A stretch of DNA of 64,000 nt from Stenotrophomonas sp. ATCM1_4 (GTDB lineage Bacteria > Pseudomonadota > Gammaproteobacteria > Xanthomonadales > Xanthomonadaceae), in assembly GCF_004348115.1 (NCBI RefSeq), contig NZ_QPFB01000001.1:3364028-3428027 (forward strand), in the 5' to 3' direction. A model generated the notes under the pieces. The model searched no databases and was not told the DNA's origin. It saw nothing but the letters and a program-made list of their open reading frames with translations. Shown here piece by piece: positions 9,189 through 20,173 of the stretch; the first letter of the stretch is position 1, and every line of letters starts with the position of its first letter. The position numbers and the translations under genes were made by a program.

Positions 9189-11798
9189 TCAGAAGTTCTG
9201 GGTGTAACGCACGTACAGCTGGCGGCCGTAGCCGTTGTACAGATAGTTGTTGAAGTTGGTCGGCGAGTACGCCACGTCGTACACCGGCGCCTTGTTGGTC
9301 AGGTTGCGGGCACCCAGCGAGATCGTCGCATTCCACGGGGCCTGGTAGTTGAGCTGCAGGTCATGGGTGATGTAGGCGCCGCTGCAGCGCTTCACGTAGC
9401 CCTCGCTCTTCAGCTCCGAGCAGCTGTAGTCACCTTCGTAGTAGTCGACGTAGTAGCCCGGCTCATAGCCGATCATGTTCATGGTCCACGCCACGCTCCA
9501 GTCGCCGCGCTCCCAGCGGGTGTTGAGGTTGGCACGCCACTCCGGGTAACCGCTGGTGCCGACGTACTCGTCCGAGCCGTAACGGCTGTCGACCTTGTAG
9601 CTGTGGGTCCAGGAACCCTGCAGGGTCGAGGTCAGCCTGCCCCAGTCATCCAGGTCGAACTGGGTGCGGATGTTCAGGTCGATGCCGTCGGTCTTGACCA
9701 ACCCTTCATTGCCATAGCCGGCATACACCGCCTGGATCGAACCGTCGCTGTTGCGCACGACCGACAGGTTGTCCGGCAGGTACTGGCCAAGGGCGGTACG
9801 GTTGATCACCGTCTGCGCGGAGTACCACTTGATCTGGTTCTTGATCTCGGTGTTCCAGTAGTCCAGCGTGATGTTGGCCCACGAGAACGGGTCGTACACC
9901 ACGCCGAAGCTGAACTGCTTGGAGGTCTCGGCCTTCAGGTCCGGATTGGCCACGTGGTAGCCATTGATCTGGATCGAACTGGACGCGGCCAGGCCGTAGG
10001 CCAGTGCCGTGGCCTCGTCGGTCACCGAGTCGGCCGAGAACGCATCCTGCTGGTTCAGCGCCTGCAGCGTCGGCGCGCGGAAGCCCTTGCCATACGAGGT
10101 GCGGAAGGTCAGGTTGTGCAGCGGCTGGAAGCGCAGCGACAGCTTCGGCGAGGTGGAATCACCGAAGTCGGAGTAGTGGTCGTAGCGAACAGCCAGGTCT
10201 GCCGAGAAGTTGTCGAAGATCGGCAGGCTCCACTCGGCGAAGCCCGAGGTCAGGTTGCGCTCGCCCCATGCCGAATTGCCGGACGAGCCACCCACGTTGC
10301 CGGCCGCCGACTGCTGGTCATAGATATCCGCATAGTCATGCTTGCTGTACTCACCGCCCACCGCCAGCGAGGAAACGCCACCCGGCAGCGTGAACAGGTC
10401 GGTGGTCAACTGCGCGTTGAACTCCTTCTGCTTGTAGAAGGTGTTGCGGCCGATCGTGGTGCTGATGGCATCGAGCACCTCCTGGGAGTTGGCGTACGGG
10501 TCGAAGGCGTTGTATTGGCCACTTTCGAAGTACTGCTCGGCCACCGGGATGTTGACGTAGTTGTAGCCGGTCACGGTCGCACGCGCCTCATTGCTGCGCA
10601 CGCCGAAGTCGACGCTGGTGCTGTCGGTCAGCTGGCCATGCAGGCTCAGGTTGACGTCGTAGCTGTTCTCGTCGGTGTAGGTATAGCGCTTGTCCAAGGC
10701 GGCAAAGCGGTGCTTGATGTAGGCATCCTGCCCGGTGGTGTTGTTCGGGCTGTCGGCGCTGACGAAGATGCTTTCGGGCACGGGCGCGTAGACGCTGGTG
10801 CTGTTCTTGCGGTTCACGTAGATGTCGGCGTTGATGGTCCAGGCATCGCTGAGCGCGTACTCCGAGCGCAGGAACAGGTTCTTGTTCTTGATGCTGGCGG
10901 TGTCGGCCATGTCGCCGACATAGTTGTACAGGCAGCTGGTACGGCCGGTGCTGCTGGTGCTCTCGTAGAAGTTGGTGCCCGAGCAGCCACCCGGCACCAC
11001 GCTGCTGCCGTTGGTGTAGAGGTTCGAGCCGGCAACCCGGTTGCCATTGGCATCGGTCAGCACGTTGAGGTAGTTGTTCGAGTACGACGAACCGGCGACC
11101 GTGTCCGACCACGGGTAGTCGGATACATAGCTGATCTTCTGGTCGGTGTAGGAAATGCCGCCCATCACCGAGCCACGCTCGCCCGCCGCGCCGAACAGCA
11201 CCGAGGCCTCGGATGCATCGCCACCGTACTTGTTGTCGGTCGCGCCGGCGCTGACCTGGAAGCCTTCATAGTTCTTGCGGGTGATGACATTGACCACGCC
11301 GCCGATCGCGTCGGCACCGTAGATGGCCGAGGCGCCATCGGTCAGGATCTCGATGCGCTCCACTGCCGCGGCCGGGATCGAGCTCAGGTCCTGGCCTTCA
11401 CCGGTCAGCGGCGACACCGCGGCACGCCGGCCATCGATCAGGATCAGCGTGCGGCCTTCGCCCAGGCCGCGCAGGCTCAGGCCGGCGAACGACTGGGCGG
11501 AGCTGCCGGAACTGGGCACGAAGGAGCCGAAGGAGTTGAAGCTGGAGTTCTGCAGGATGTCGGCCACCGTTGCCCTGCCGCTTACCTCGATGTCCTGGCG
11601 GCCGATCACGGTTACCGGCAATGCACCTTCCACATCTGCACGCTTGATGCGCGAGCCGGTGATCTCGATGCGATCCAGGGTGGTCGCATTCGTACTGCTG
11701 CCGGCTGCCTCCTGCGCCGCGACCGTACCGCTGAGGGACAAGCCAATGGCGACAACCAGCGCACCACGGCGAAGACCGGAGTTTGTCTTGATATTCAT
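9189..11798 (-). CDS. TonB-dependent receptor (outer-membrane)
   Basis: 869 aa. Signal peptide about residues 1-28 ending TVAAQ, then LDRIEITGSRIKRA (the usual start of the Xanthomonadaceae/Caulobacter receptor family), a plug domain (LPVTVIGRQDIEVSGRATVADILQN; RTLILIDGRR; IEILTDGASAIYGADAIGGVVNVIT) and a large barrel ending in YVRYTQNF with a terminal Phe. Ligand unknown; this subfamily is often used for peptides or carbohydrates rather than siderophores, but nothing here decides it. Monocistronic, with its own terminator and a 500-bp upstream spacer. No adjacent FecI/FecR-type regulators. Confidence 0.93.
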   Translation of the reverse strand: MNIKTNSGLRRGALVVAIGLSLSGTVAAQEAAGSSTNATTLDRIEITGSRIKRADVEGALPVTVIGRQDIEVSGRATVADILQNSSFNSFGSFVPSSGSSAQSFAGLSLRGLGEGRTLILIDGRRAAVSPLTGEGQDLSSIPAAAVERIEILTDGASAIYGADAIGGVVNVITRKNYEGFQVSAGATDNKYGGDASEASVLFGAAGERGSVMGGISYTDQKISYVSDYPWSDTVAGSSYSNNYLNVLTDANGNRVAGSNLYTNGSSVVPGGCSGTNFYESTSSTGRTSCLYNYVGDMADTASIKNKNLFLRSEYALSDAWTINADIYVNRKNSTSVYAPVPESIFVSADSPNNTTGQDAYIKHRFAALDKRYTYTDENSYDVNLSLHGQLTDSTSVDFGVRSNEARATVTGYNYVNIPVAEQYFESGQYNAFDPYANSQEVLDAISTTIGRNTFYKQKEFNAQLTTDLFTLPGGVSSLAVGGEYSKHDYADIYDQQSAAGNVGGSSGNSAWGERNLTSGFAEWSLPIFDNFSADLAVRYDHYSDFGDSTSPKLSLRFQPLHNLTFRTSYGKGFRAPTLQALNQQDAFSADSVTDEATALAYGLAASSSIQINGYHVANPDLKAETSKQFSFGVVYDPFSWANITLDYWNTEIKNQIKWYSAQTVINRTALGQYLPDNLSVVRNSDGSIQAVYAGYGNEGLVKTDGIDLNIRTQFDLDDWGRLTSTLQGSWTHSYKVDSRYGSDEYVGTSGYPEWRANLNTRWERGDWSVAWTMNMIGYEPGYYVDYYEGDYSCSELKSEGYVKRCSGAYITHDLQLNYQAPWNATISLGARNLTNKAPVYDVAYSPTNFNNYLYNGYGRQLYVRYTQNF

Positions 11799-12264
11799 TA
11801 TTTACGTGTTCCAGATGAAGAAGGACACGTCCTGATCGCTCAGAACCGTTTTGATCGGCCCGTGCATGAAAGCGTCATTGCACCGGCCTGACGGAAAATT
11901 AACGATCCGATATCGCTGCTGTTTTTCAATTGATGGCAGTGCCGTGCCAACTTCGTGTCATGCAGTGCGTCGATCGGCCATCACCCGACACGGCCCGTCG
12001 TCCCGCGTCATCACTGACACGCTTCGCCATGCCTCCCCGGCAGGTCAGGCGCACCTTCAGATGACGCAAAAAATTCGCCACCGCGCGGGGCGGTGGCAAA
12101 GGAGAGAGATGACTTGATGTTTTCTTGTGGGCCTAGGGTGCCAATCCAGGATGCCAACGGTTTGACGCGAGATCGCACTGACCGGCACGCCCCACGACGG
12201 GCGACATCCAACGCCCACGAAGTCGACACACATCGACACGCATCGGCATTTCCGTCTCCACGGA
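11799..12264. other. Upstream spacer of TonB receptor, no protein gene recognised
   Basis: This region must hold the promoter of the minus-strand receptor gene, but I see no convincing sigma-70 pair. The only clear structure is the hairpin at 12077-12097. Short open frames on both strands lack ribosome-binding sites and conserved features. Confidence 0.4.
12066..12097 (-). terminator. Orphan hairpin with T-run on minus strand (possible sRNA terminator)
   Basis: Perfect 8-bp stem (12077-12084 with 12090-12097), followed on the minus strand by GAA and six Ts. It lies about 170 bp beyond the nadE terminator and does not close any gene I can see. Immediately upstream on the minus strand is a CU-rich stretch (TCTCTCTCC) that could pair with Shine-Dalgarno sequences. 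See the finding on a candidate small RNA. Confidence 0.45.
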
Positions 12265-12298
12265 AACAGCAAAGGGGCCTTTCGGCCCCTTTGCTGTT
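12265..12298 (-). terminator. Terminator of nadE (strong in both directions)
   Basis: Perfect 15-bp stem (12265-12279 with 12284-12298) and a 4-nt loop, 17 bases past the nadE stop. Confidence 0.85.
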
Positions 12299-12314
12299 CG
12301 CGCAACACCTTGCC

Positions 12315-13952
12315 TCAGCCGCGATACCCGTTGGTGATCGGGTAGCGCCGCTCACGGCCAAAGGCACGTCGCGACACCTTCGGCCCCGGCGCGGCCTGGT
12401 GCCGCTTCCATTCGCTGATGCGCACCAGCCTGAGCACCCGCTCCACCACCTCGGGCGCATACCCGGCGGCGATGATGTCCTGGCGCGACTGCTCCTGGTC
12501 GATGTAGCGGTACAGGATGCCGTCCAGCACGTCATAGGCCGGCAACGAATCCTGGTCGGTCTGGTTCTCGCGCAGTTCGGCCGAGGGCGCGCGGGCGATG
12601 ACCGCCGGGGGGATCACCGGCGCACCGCCGACGGTGTTGCGCCACTTGGACAGGCCGTAGACCTCGGTCTTGTACAGGTCCTTCAGCGGCGCGTAGCCGC
12701 CGCACATGTCGCCGTAGATGGTGGCGTAGCCAACCGCGTACTCGCTCTTGTTGCCGGTGGTCAGCAGCAGGCCGCCAAACTTGTTGGACAGCGCCATCAG
12801 GATCACGCCACGGCTACGCGACTGCAGGTTCTCCTCGGTGACATCGGCTGCCTGCCCTTCGAACATCACCGACAGCGACTGCATCAACCCCTGGAATGCC
12901 GGCTCGATCGGCACCGTCTCAAGCTTCACGCCCAGCGCACGGCACTGCTCCACGGCCAGGTCGTTGGACAGATCGGCCGTGTAACGCGACGGCAGGCTGA
13001 CCGCGGTGACGTTGTCCGCGCCCAGCGCGTCCACCGCCATCGCCAGCACCAGCGCCGAGTCGATGCCGCCGGACAGGCCCAGCCACACCTTGCCGAAGCC
13101 ATTCTTGCGGCAGTAGTCCTGGATGCCACGCGTCACCGCCCGCCACGCCAGCGCATCCATGCTTTCATCGCCGTCGTCGATCCAGCGCAACGGCATGAAG
13201 CTGCGCGCCTGGAGGTTGTACTCGACCACCAGCATTTCCTCGGCGAACGCCACCGCCGCCGGATGCACCGTGCCGTCACCGTCGGCGACCACCGAGGCAC
13301 CGTCGAACACCACCGCGTCCTGGCCACCAATGGTGTTGAGGTAGGCGATGCCCACGCCCGATGCCGCGCAGCGCTCGGCCAGCAGCGCATCGCGCTGGGC
13401 ATGCTTGCCGCGCTCGTACGGCGAGGCATTGGGCACCAGCACCAGCTGGGCACCGGCGGCCATCGTGCCGGCCAGCGGCTCGGGGAACCACAGGTCCTCG
13501 CAGATCACCAGGCCGACCTGCACGCCGTTGACCTGCACCACGCAGTTGCCGCCATCCGGATCGACATCGAAGTAGCGACGCTCATCGAACACCGCGTAGT
13601 TGGGCAGCTCACGCTTGCGGTAGGTGGTCTCCACGACACCGTCGCGCAGCACGCTGGCCGCGTTGTAGACCACTGCGCCGGCGCTCTGCGGCCAACCGAC
13701 CACCGCCACGATGCCGGTCGCCTCGGTGGCGATGCGGGCGATGGCCTGCTCGCAGTCATCCAGGAAGCCGGGGCGCAGCAGCAGGTCTTCCGGCGGATAG
13801 CCGCTGACCGCCAACTCGGGGAACAGCACCACGTCCGCGCCGTATTCGTCACGCGCCTCGTGCATCAGCTCGATGATGCGGCCGGTATTGCCGGCCACGT
13901 CGCCGACCGGGAAGTCGAACTGGGCCAGGGCGATGCGTAGCGATTGGGACAT
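12315..13952 (-). CDS. nadE: Glutamine-dependent NAD+ synthetase
   Basis: 545 aa. It amidates nicotinic acid adenine dinucleotide to NAD+ using glutamine and ATP. The N-terminal nitrilase-type glutaminase domain has the Glu-Lys-Cys triad contexts LFPELAVSGYPPEDLL, YRKRELPNYAVFD and GLVICEDLWFP. The C-terminal synthetase domain has the ATP-pyrophosphatase loop GLSGGIDSALVLA and the later TTGNKSEYAVGY motif. Two-domain length is typical. The DUF559 gene ends one base before its ATG, so the two are probably co-transcribed. Confidence 0.96.
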   Translation of the reverse strand: MSQSLRIALAQFDFPVGDVAGNTGRIIELMHEARDEYGADVVLFPELAVSGYPPEDLLLRPGFLDDCEQAIARIATEATGIVAVVGWPQSAGAVVYNAASVLRDGVVETTYRKRELPNYAVFDERRYFDVDPDGGNCVVQVNGVQVGLVICEDLWFPEPLAGTMAAGAQLVLVPNASPYERGKHAQRDALLAERCAASGVGIAYLNTIGGQDAVVFDGASVVADGDGTVHPAAVAFAEEMLVVEYNLQARSFMPLRWIDDGDESMDALAWRAVTRGIQDYCRKNGFGKVWLGLSGGIDSALVLAMAVDALGADNVTAVSLPSRYTADLSNDLAVEQCRALGVKLETVPIEPAFQGLMQSLSVMFEGQAADVTEENLQSRSRGVILMALSNKFGGLLLTTGNKSEYAVGYATIYGDMCGGYAPLKDLYKTEVYGLSKWRNTVGGAPVIPPAVIARAPSAELRENQTDQDSLPAYDVLDGILYRYIDQEQSRQDIIAAGYAPEVVERVLRLVRISEWKRHQAAPGPKVSRRAFGRERRYPITNGYRG

Positions 13953-13953
13953 A

Positions 13954-14334
13954 TCAACAACCTTCTGCTTGGCCCCGCACCCTGCGGGGGCTTGGTTTGA
14001 TCGACAACGCCTGCAGGATGCTCTCGCAGACCGCGGCGGTGTTGCTCAGGGCTTCATTATTCCAGAACCGCAGCACGCGGTAGCCTTGGCGCCTCAGGAA
14101 GGCTTCACGTGCCGGATCGTTAGGATCACCGGCATGCTGGCCGCCATCCAGTTCAATGACCAGCCGCCGCGCCAGACAGGCGAAGTCGACCACGTAGGGG
14201 CCGATGGGATGCTGGCGACGAAACTTGAAGCCGGCCAGGCGATCGGCACGCAGGTGGTACCAGAGTCGTTGCTCGGCGTCGGTCATCCGTTGCCGCAAGG
14301 CCCTGGCGCAGCCGGTCTTGGCACCTTTTCGCAT
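13954..14334 (-). CDS. DUF559 domain protein (very-short-patch-repair-like endonuclease fold)
   Basis: 126 aa. It begins with a basic stretch, then RMTDAEQRLWYHLRADRLAGFKF, YVVDFACLARRLVIELDGGQH and RREAFLRRQGYRVLRFWNNE-like sequence (here REAFLRRQGYRVLRFWNNEAL), the hallmarks of DUF559, a PD-(D/E)XK-type nuclease fold related to Vsr. The acidic residues of VVDF and IELDG are the likely metal ligands. Role unknown; such genes are scattered and often near repeats. It is translationally close to nadE (1-base gap). The 3' end is in a small GC hairpin. Confidence 0.82.
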   Translation of the reverse strand: MRKGAKTGCARALRQRMTDAEQRLWYHLRADRLAGFKFRRQHPIGPYVVDFACLARRLVIELDGGQHAGDPNDPAREAFLRRQGYRVLRFWNNEALSNTAAVCESILQALSIKPSPRRVRGQAEGC

Positions 14335-14420
14335 GTCCTTCGCTCCTTCCGTCGGAAGGAGGAAGGTCCCGCGCGGGGACGACGGGAAAATCAGGCATAT
14401 GGAGGGATAAGGCTCGGAAA

Positions 14421-14591
14421 GCTGCCCTCACCCCTACCCCTCTCCCGCCGGCGGGAGAGGGGAAAGCAACCGCAGGAGCGCACGGCCTTGGCTTCGGCTT
14501 CGGCTTCGGCTTCGGCTTCGGCTTCGGCTTCGGCCTTCGCCTTGGCTCTCCCCTCTCCCGCCCGCGGGAGAGGGGTAGGGGTGAGGGCAGC
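14421..14591. repeat. Inverted-repeat element containing a hexanucleotide microsatellite
   Basis: Perfect 27-bp terminal inverted repeats (14421-14447 and 14565-14591), each followed inward by its own CCCTCTCCCG hairpin. The interior carries the (GGCTTC)n tract. The arm sequence is nearly identical to the repeat at 4999-5104 (GCCCTCACCCCTACCCCTCT versus GCCCTCACCCCAACCCCTCT). It is intergenic between the DUF559 gene and sucD. Confidence 0.8.
14490..14533. repeat. Hexanucleotide microsatellite (GGCTTC)n
   Basis: Seven and a third perfect tandem copies of GGCTTC (44 bp), followed by degenerate copies to about 14545. Located inside the inverted-repeat element at 14421-14591. Confidence 0.95.
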
Positions 14592-14606
14592 CCTTCAAGC
14601 TCGGCA

Positions 14607-14638
14607 CAAAAGAAAAGGCCGCCCCAAGGGGCGGCCTT
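14607..14638 (-). terminator. Rho-independent terminator of sucD
   Basis: On the minus strand an 11-bp GC stem (14615-14625 with 14628-14638) is followed by TTTTCTTTTG, 27 bases past the sucD stop. Confidence 0.88.
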
Positions 14639-14664
14639 CTCGACACATCACCGGCGGTCAGCGC

Positions 14665-15540
14665 TTACTTGACCAGCTTGGCGATGGCAGCGCCCAGGTC
14701 GCCCGGCGAACGCACGGTGACGACGCCAGCCGCTTCCATTGCGGCGAACTTGCCTTCCGCAGTGCCCTTGCCGCCCGAGGCGATCGCACCGGCATGGCCC
14801 ATGCGCTTGCCGGCCGGCGCCGAGGCACCGGCGATGAAGCCGACGACCGGCTTCTTCACGTGGGCCTTGATGTATTCCGCACCGGCTTCTTCGGCGTCGC
14901 CGCCGATTTCGCCAACCATGATGATGCCTTCGGTCTGCGGGTCTTCGTTGAACAGCTTCAGGCAGTCGACGAAGTTCAGGCCGTTGATCGGGTCACCGCC
15001 GATGCCGATGCAGGTGGACTGGCCCAGGCCGACTTCGGTGGTCTGCTTGACCGCTTCATAGGTCAGGGTGCCCGAACGCGACACGATGCCGATCTTGCCC
15101 GGCTTGTGGATGTGGCCCGGCATGATGCCGATCTTGCACTCACCCGGGGTGATGACACCCGGGCAGTTCGGCCCGATCAGCACGGTATCCGGGTGCGAGC
15201 CCTTCAGCACGTTGTCCACGCGCAGCATGTCCAGCACCGGGATGCCCTCGGTGATGCAGACGATGACCTTGATGCCGGCAGCAGCGGCTTCCAGGATGGC
15301 GTCGGCAGCGAACGGCGGCGGGACGTAGATGACCGACGCGTCAGCGCCGGTGGCCTGCACGGCATCGGCCACGGTGTTGAACACCGGCAGGTCGATGTGG
15401 GTGGTGCCGCCCTTGCCCGGGGTGACGCCGCCGACGACCTGGGTGCCGTACTCGATCATCTGGGTGGCGTGGAAGGTGCCCTGCTGGCCGGTGAAGCCCT
15501 GCACGATCACCTTGGTGTTCTTGTTAATCAAAACAGACAT
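14665..15540 (-). CDS. sucD: Succinyl-CoA synthetase alpha subunit
   Basis: 291 aa. TCA-cycle enzyme converting succinyl-CoA to succinate with NTP formation. The N-terminal CoA-binding Rossmann domain starts [26 protein letters not shown] lies mid-protein; [11 protein letters not shown] contains the histidine that is phosphorylated during catalysis. Downstream partner of sucC with a 21-bp gap; the pair is followed by a terminator. Confidence 0.97.
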   Translation of the reverse strand: MSVLINKNTKVIVQGFTGQQGTFHATQMIEYGTQVVGGVTPGKGGTTHIDLPVFNTVADAVQATGADASVIYVPPPFAADAILEAAAAGIKVIVCITEGIPVLDMLRVDNVLKGSHPDTVLIGPNCPGVITPGECKIGIMPGHIHKPGKIGIVSRSGTLTYEAVKQTTEVGLGQSTCIGIGGDPINGLNFVDCLKLFNEDPQTEGIIMVGEIGGDAEEAGAEYIKAHVKKPVVGFIAGASAPAGKRMGHAGAIASGGKGTAEGKFAAMEAAGVVTVRSPGDLGAAIAKLVK

Positions 15541-15561
15541 GGGAATTCCTTGGTGTCGGGA

Positions 15562-16731
15562 TCAGGCGGCGTTCTTGACAGCTTCAACGACCTTCTTGGC
15601 GCCGTCGTTGATGTTGTCAGCCGGGATGATGGCCATGCCGCTGTCACGCAGCAGCTGCTTGCCTTCTTCCACGTTGGTGCCTTCCAGGCGCACCACGACC
15701 GGAACCTTGACGCCCACTTCCTTGACCGCGGCGATGATGCCCTCGGCGATCATGTCGCAGCGGACGATGCCACCGAAGATGTTGACGAAGATGCCTTCGA
15801 CCTTGTCCGAGGACAGGATCAGCTTGAACGCCTCGATCACGCGCTGCTTGTTCGCGCCGCCGCCCACGTCCAGGAAGTTCGCCGGCTCGCCGCCGTTGAG
15901 CTTGATGACGTCCATGGTGGCCATGGCCAGGCCGGCGCCGTTCACCATGCAGCCGATGTTGCCGTCCATGGTGACGTAGTTGATGTCCAGCTCCGAAGCG
16001 GTCACTTCGGTTTCGTCTTCCTGGGACTTGTCGCGCATGGCGACCAGTTCCTTGTGACGGAAGGCGGCGTTGTCGTCGCTGTTGAACTTGCCGTCCAGCG
16101 CGTACAGGTTGCCGTCGTCCAGGATGGCCAGCGGGTTGATCTCAACCAGCGCCAGGTCCTTTTCGTTGAAGATGCGGTACAGGTTCACCATGATGCTGGC
16201 GAACTGGCCGGCCTGCTTGGCGGTCAGGCCCATCTTGAAGCCGATGTCACGGCCGTGGTAACCCTGCACGCCCTCGACGAAGTCCACGTTCAGGGTGTGG
16301 ATCTTGTCCGGGGTTTCGGCGGCAACCTGCTCGATCTCCATGCCGCCTTCCGAGGAAGCGATGAAGCTGATGGTGCGGGTGCCACGATCGACCAGCACCG
16401 ACAGGTACAGTTCCTTGACGATCTCACCGGCGGTGGTCACCAGCACCAGGTTGATCGGCAGCTCGACGCCGGCGGTCTGGTAGGTGGCCATCTTGGTGCC
16501 GAGCATCTTGGCTGCAGCGGCCTTCACGTCTTCGACGGTCTTGCAGAACTTGACGCCGCCGGCCTTGCCGCGGCCGCCTGCGTGGATCTGCGCCTTGACC
16601 ATCCAGGGGCCCTGGCCCAGCGACTGGGCGACGGCAACCGCCTCGTCCGGGGTAGCCGCGACTTTGCCGGCCGGAACCGGGATACCGTATTCGGCAAGCA
16701 GCTGTTTTGACTGGTACTCGTGGAAATTCAT
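15562..16731 (-). CDS. sucC: Succinyl-CoA synthetase beta subunit
   Basis: 389 aa, standard length. ATP-grasp nucleotide-binding N-terminal half ([36 protein letters not shown]) and C-terminal subunit-contact domain ([14 protein letters not shown]). First gene of the sucCD operon, divergent from pilS. A TTGCGC-17-CACAAT promoter candidate lies upstream on the minus strand. Confidence 0.97.
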   Translation of the reverse strand: MNFHEYQSKQLLAEYGIPVPAGKVAATPDEAVAVAQSLGQGPWMVKAQIHAGGRGKAGGVKFCKTVEDVKAAAAKMLGTKMATYQTAGVELPINLVLVTTAGEIVKELYLSVLVDRGTRTISFIASSEGGMEIEQVAAETPDKIHTLNVDFVEGVQGYHGRDIGFKMGLTAKQAGQFASIMVNLYRIFNEKDLALVEINPLAILDDGNLYALDGKFNSDDNAAFRHKELVAMRDKSQEDETEVTASELDINYVTMDGNIGCMVNGAGLAMATMDVIKLNGGEPANFLDVGGGANKQRVIEAFKLILSSDKVEGIFVNIFGGIVRCDMIAEGIIAAVKEVGVKVPVVVRLEGTNVEEGKQLLRDSGMAIIPADNINDGAKKVVEAVKNAA

Positions 16732-16815
16732 GCGTCACCGTGGGAATAGGAACGACCGCACGCATCTCCTCGGGCCCCACGGAGGGGCGCCAGCATGGAC
16801 CGCGGCGGGCCCACT

Positions 16816-16844
16816 ATTGTGGCCGAGCCAGCGCCGGGGCGCAA
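16816..16844 (-). promoter_or_regulatory. Candidate sigma-70 promoter for sucCD
   Basis: On the minus strand TTGCGC (16844-16839) and CACAAT (16821-16816) are separated by 17 bases, about 85 bases before the sucC ATG. The match is moderate; chosen by eye. Confidence 0.4.
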
Positions 16845-16992
16845 AGAAGTCTGTACAAATCGCCAAGACCGGCACGCTTTCCCATGCATTTTCAGCCACT
16901 TGCCGCAACTGTCCGGCGCCTGTGAAAACGCCCGGAACCGGCCCGCCGGCACCTATACTTGCCCGAGCCCGTCTGCAGATAGGAGTTCCGGC

Positions 16993-18615
16993 TTGGCCCC
17001 CAGCCCTTCGCTGATTGACCGCATCGAGTCGATCCCGCGCCGTGAACTGTACTTCTTCGCCCTGTTCCGCCTGCTGGTCGCCTCGCTGTTGTGCGCCCTG
17101 GTGTTCAGCCCGCTGAGCATGATGGTCGGGGAGGCCCACCATGTCGGGCTGGCGCAGTGGGTGTCGGCGATTTACCTGCTGGTATCGGCCGGGCTGCTGT
17201 TCTGGGGCCGCAACGAGCGCTGGCTGCAGACCATCGTGTTCTGGAGCGTGCTGGCCGACATCGTCGCGGCGGTGCTGCTCAGCCATGCCCTGCCCGGCTC
17301 CAGCGCCGGCATTTCGATGTCGCTGCTGTTCAACATCGCCGCCGCCGGCCTGCTGCTGCCGCTGTCGCGCGCGATGTTGGTGGCACTGCTGGCCAGCGGC
17401 GCCAGCGTGCTGGAGTTCGGCTGGACCTACCTGGAAGGCGTCGACAACAGCCGTACCCTGGCCGAACTGGCCATGTTCGTGACCAGCTACCTGTCGCTGG
17501 CCTTCATCTGCTACCAGATCGGCAACCGCACCCGGCGCACCCAGCAACTGGCCGACCAGCGCGGCGCGGAGGTGGCCAACCTGTTCGAGGTCAACGAGCT
17601 GATCATCCGGCGCATGCGCACCGGCGTGCTGGTGGTCGACATCGATGGCCGCATCACCCTGGCCAACGAGGCGGCCACCGCCCTGCTTGGCGACCTGGAA
17701 GGCACCCTGGCCACCGAACGCGTCACCCTGGCCAGCGCCTCGCCGGAACTGGCCCGGCGCCTGCAGCGCTGGCGCGGCGGTTGGCAGGAAGAAGAAGTGG
17801 CCCTGCAACTGGCACCGGAACAGGCCGAAGTCCTGCCCCGCTTCGCCCGGCTGCTGGCCGACAGCGACATGACCCTGGTGTTCCTGGACGACACCTCGGT
17901 CGTCTCCAAGCGTGCCGAATCGCTCACCCTGTCCACGCTGGGCCGGTTCTCCGCCAGCCTGGCCCACGAGATCCGCAACCCGTTGGCGGCCATCAACTAC
18001 GCCACCCAGCTGCTGGAGGAATCCAACGACCTGGGCGATGCCGACCGCCGCCTGCTGCAGATCATCCACCAGCAGTGCCAGCGCACCAACGGCATCGTGG
18101 AAAGCGTGCTGGCCCTGGCCCGGCGCGAACGGGCCAACCCGGAGAACCTGGACCTGGTCACCTTTGTCCGGCGCTTCGTGCTGGAGTACCGGCAGAGCCT
18201 GTCGCTGGAAACCGACAGCCTGGAGGCGGTGATCCGCGAGCCCAGCGTGCCGGCGCTGATGGACTCGCGCCACCTGCACCAGGTACTGACCGCCCTGGTC
18301 CACAATGCGCTCAAGTATGGTCGCATGGTCGAGGAGCCCGCCCGCGTCCGCATCCGCGTGGCCTCCGGCGAGCGACACGCGGTGATCGACGTCATGGACC
18401 GCGGCCCCGGGATTCCCGACGCCATCGCCGCCCAGCTGTTCCGCCCCTTCTATACGACCTCCGAGCACGGCACCGGCCTGGGCCTGTACATCGCGCGCGA
18501 GCTGTGCCGGGCCAACCAGGCCCAGCTGGACTATGTCTCCGTCCCCGCGGGCGGGGCCTGCTTCCGCCTGACCCTGTCCGTCCCCAAGGCCGCATTCAAT
18601 CGCGACCTGGGTTGA
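16993..18615 (+). CDS. pilS: Type IV pilus sensor histidine kinase PilS
   Basis: 540 aa. Membrane sensor that phosphorylates PilR to turn on pilin transcription. An N-terminal block of about six hydrophobic segments (from RELYFFALFRLLVASLL) is followed by a PAS-like region, the HisKA box SLAHEIRNPLAAINY (phospho-His at residue 325), the N box HNALKYG and the G boxes DRGPGIPDAI and GTGLGLYIARELC. The start is TTG 16993, placed by AGGAG at 16981-16985; no better ATG is in frame after the hydrophobic region begins. A TATACT -10-like hexamer is at 16954-16959. pilR follows after 63 bp. Confidence 0.93.
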   Translation: MAPSPSLIDRIESIPRRELYFFALFRLLVASLLCALVFSPLSMMVGEAHHVGLAQWVSAIYLLVSAGLLFWGRNERWLQTIVFWSVLADIVAAVLLSHALPGSSAGISMSLLFNIAAAGLLLPLSRAMLVALLASGASVLEFGWTYLEGVDNSRTLAELAMFVTSYLSLAFICYQIGNRTRRTQQLADQRGAEVANLFEVNELIIRRMRTGVLVVDIDGRITLANEAATALLGDLEGTLATERVTLASASPELARRLQRWRGGWQEEEVALQLAPEQAEVLPRFARLLADSDMTLVFLDDTSVVSKRAESLTLSTLGRFSASLAHEIRNPLAAINYATQLLEESNDLGDADRRLLQIIHQQCQRTNGIVESVLALARRERANPENLDLVTFVRRFVLEYRQSLSLETDSLEAVIREPSVPALMDSRHLHQVLTALVHNALKYGRMVEEPARVRIRVASGERHAVIDVMDRGPGIPDAIAAQLFRPFYTTSEHGTGLGLYIARELCRANQAQLDYVSVPAGGACFRLTLSVPKAAFNRDLG

Positions 18616-18678
18616 AAATGCGCAAACCGTGCGTCGAATGTTTGGCGCAGGCCCCTCGCCTCGGCTATCGTTTCGCCC

Positions 18679-20076
<1,398 letters not shown>

Positions 20077-20112
20077 GTACGCTCCGCGCCGGACAGCGCC
20101 CGGCACCACCGA

Positions 20113-20147
20113 CAGCAGAACGCCGGGCACTGCCCGGCGTTCTGCTG
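20113..20147. terminator. Bidirectional terminator between pilR and pilB
   Basis: Perfect 16-bp stem (20113-20128 with 20132-20147), 3-nt loop, in the 97-bp gap between the convergent pilR and pilB genes. T-runs are weak on both sides. Confidence 0.75.
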
Positions 20148-20173
20148 TACGGCAGGTAGCAAGCAGCCGCCGA

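Noticed and set aside
14434..14646. Minus-strand frame translating to Arg-Ser repeats
   Set aside because: It is only the translation of the GGCTTC microsatellite inside the inverted-repeat element; no RBS or conserved sequence.
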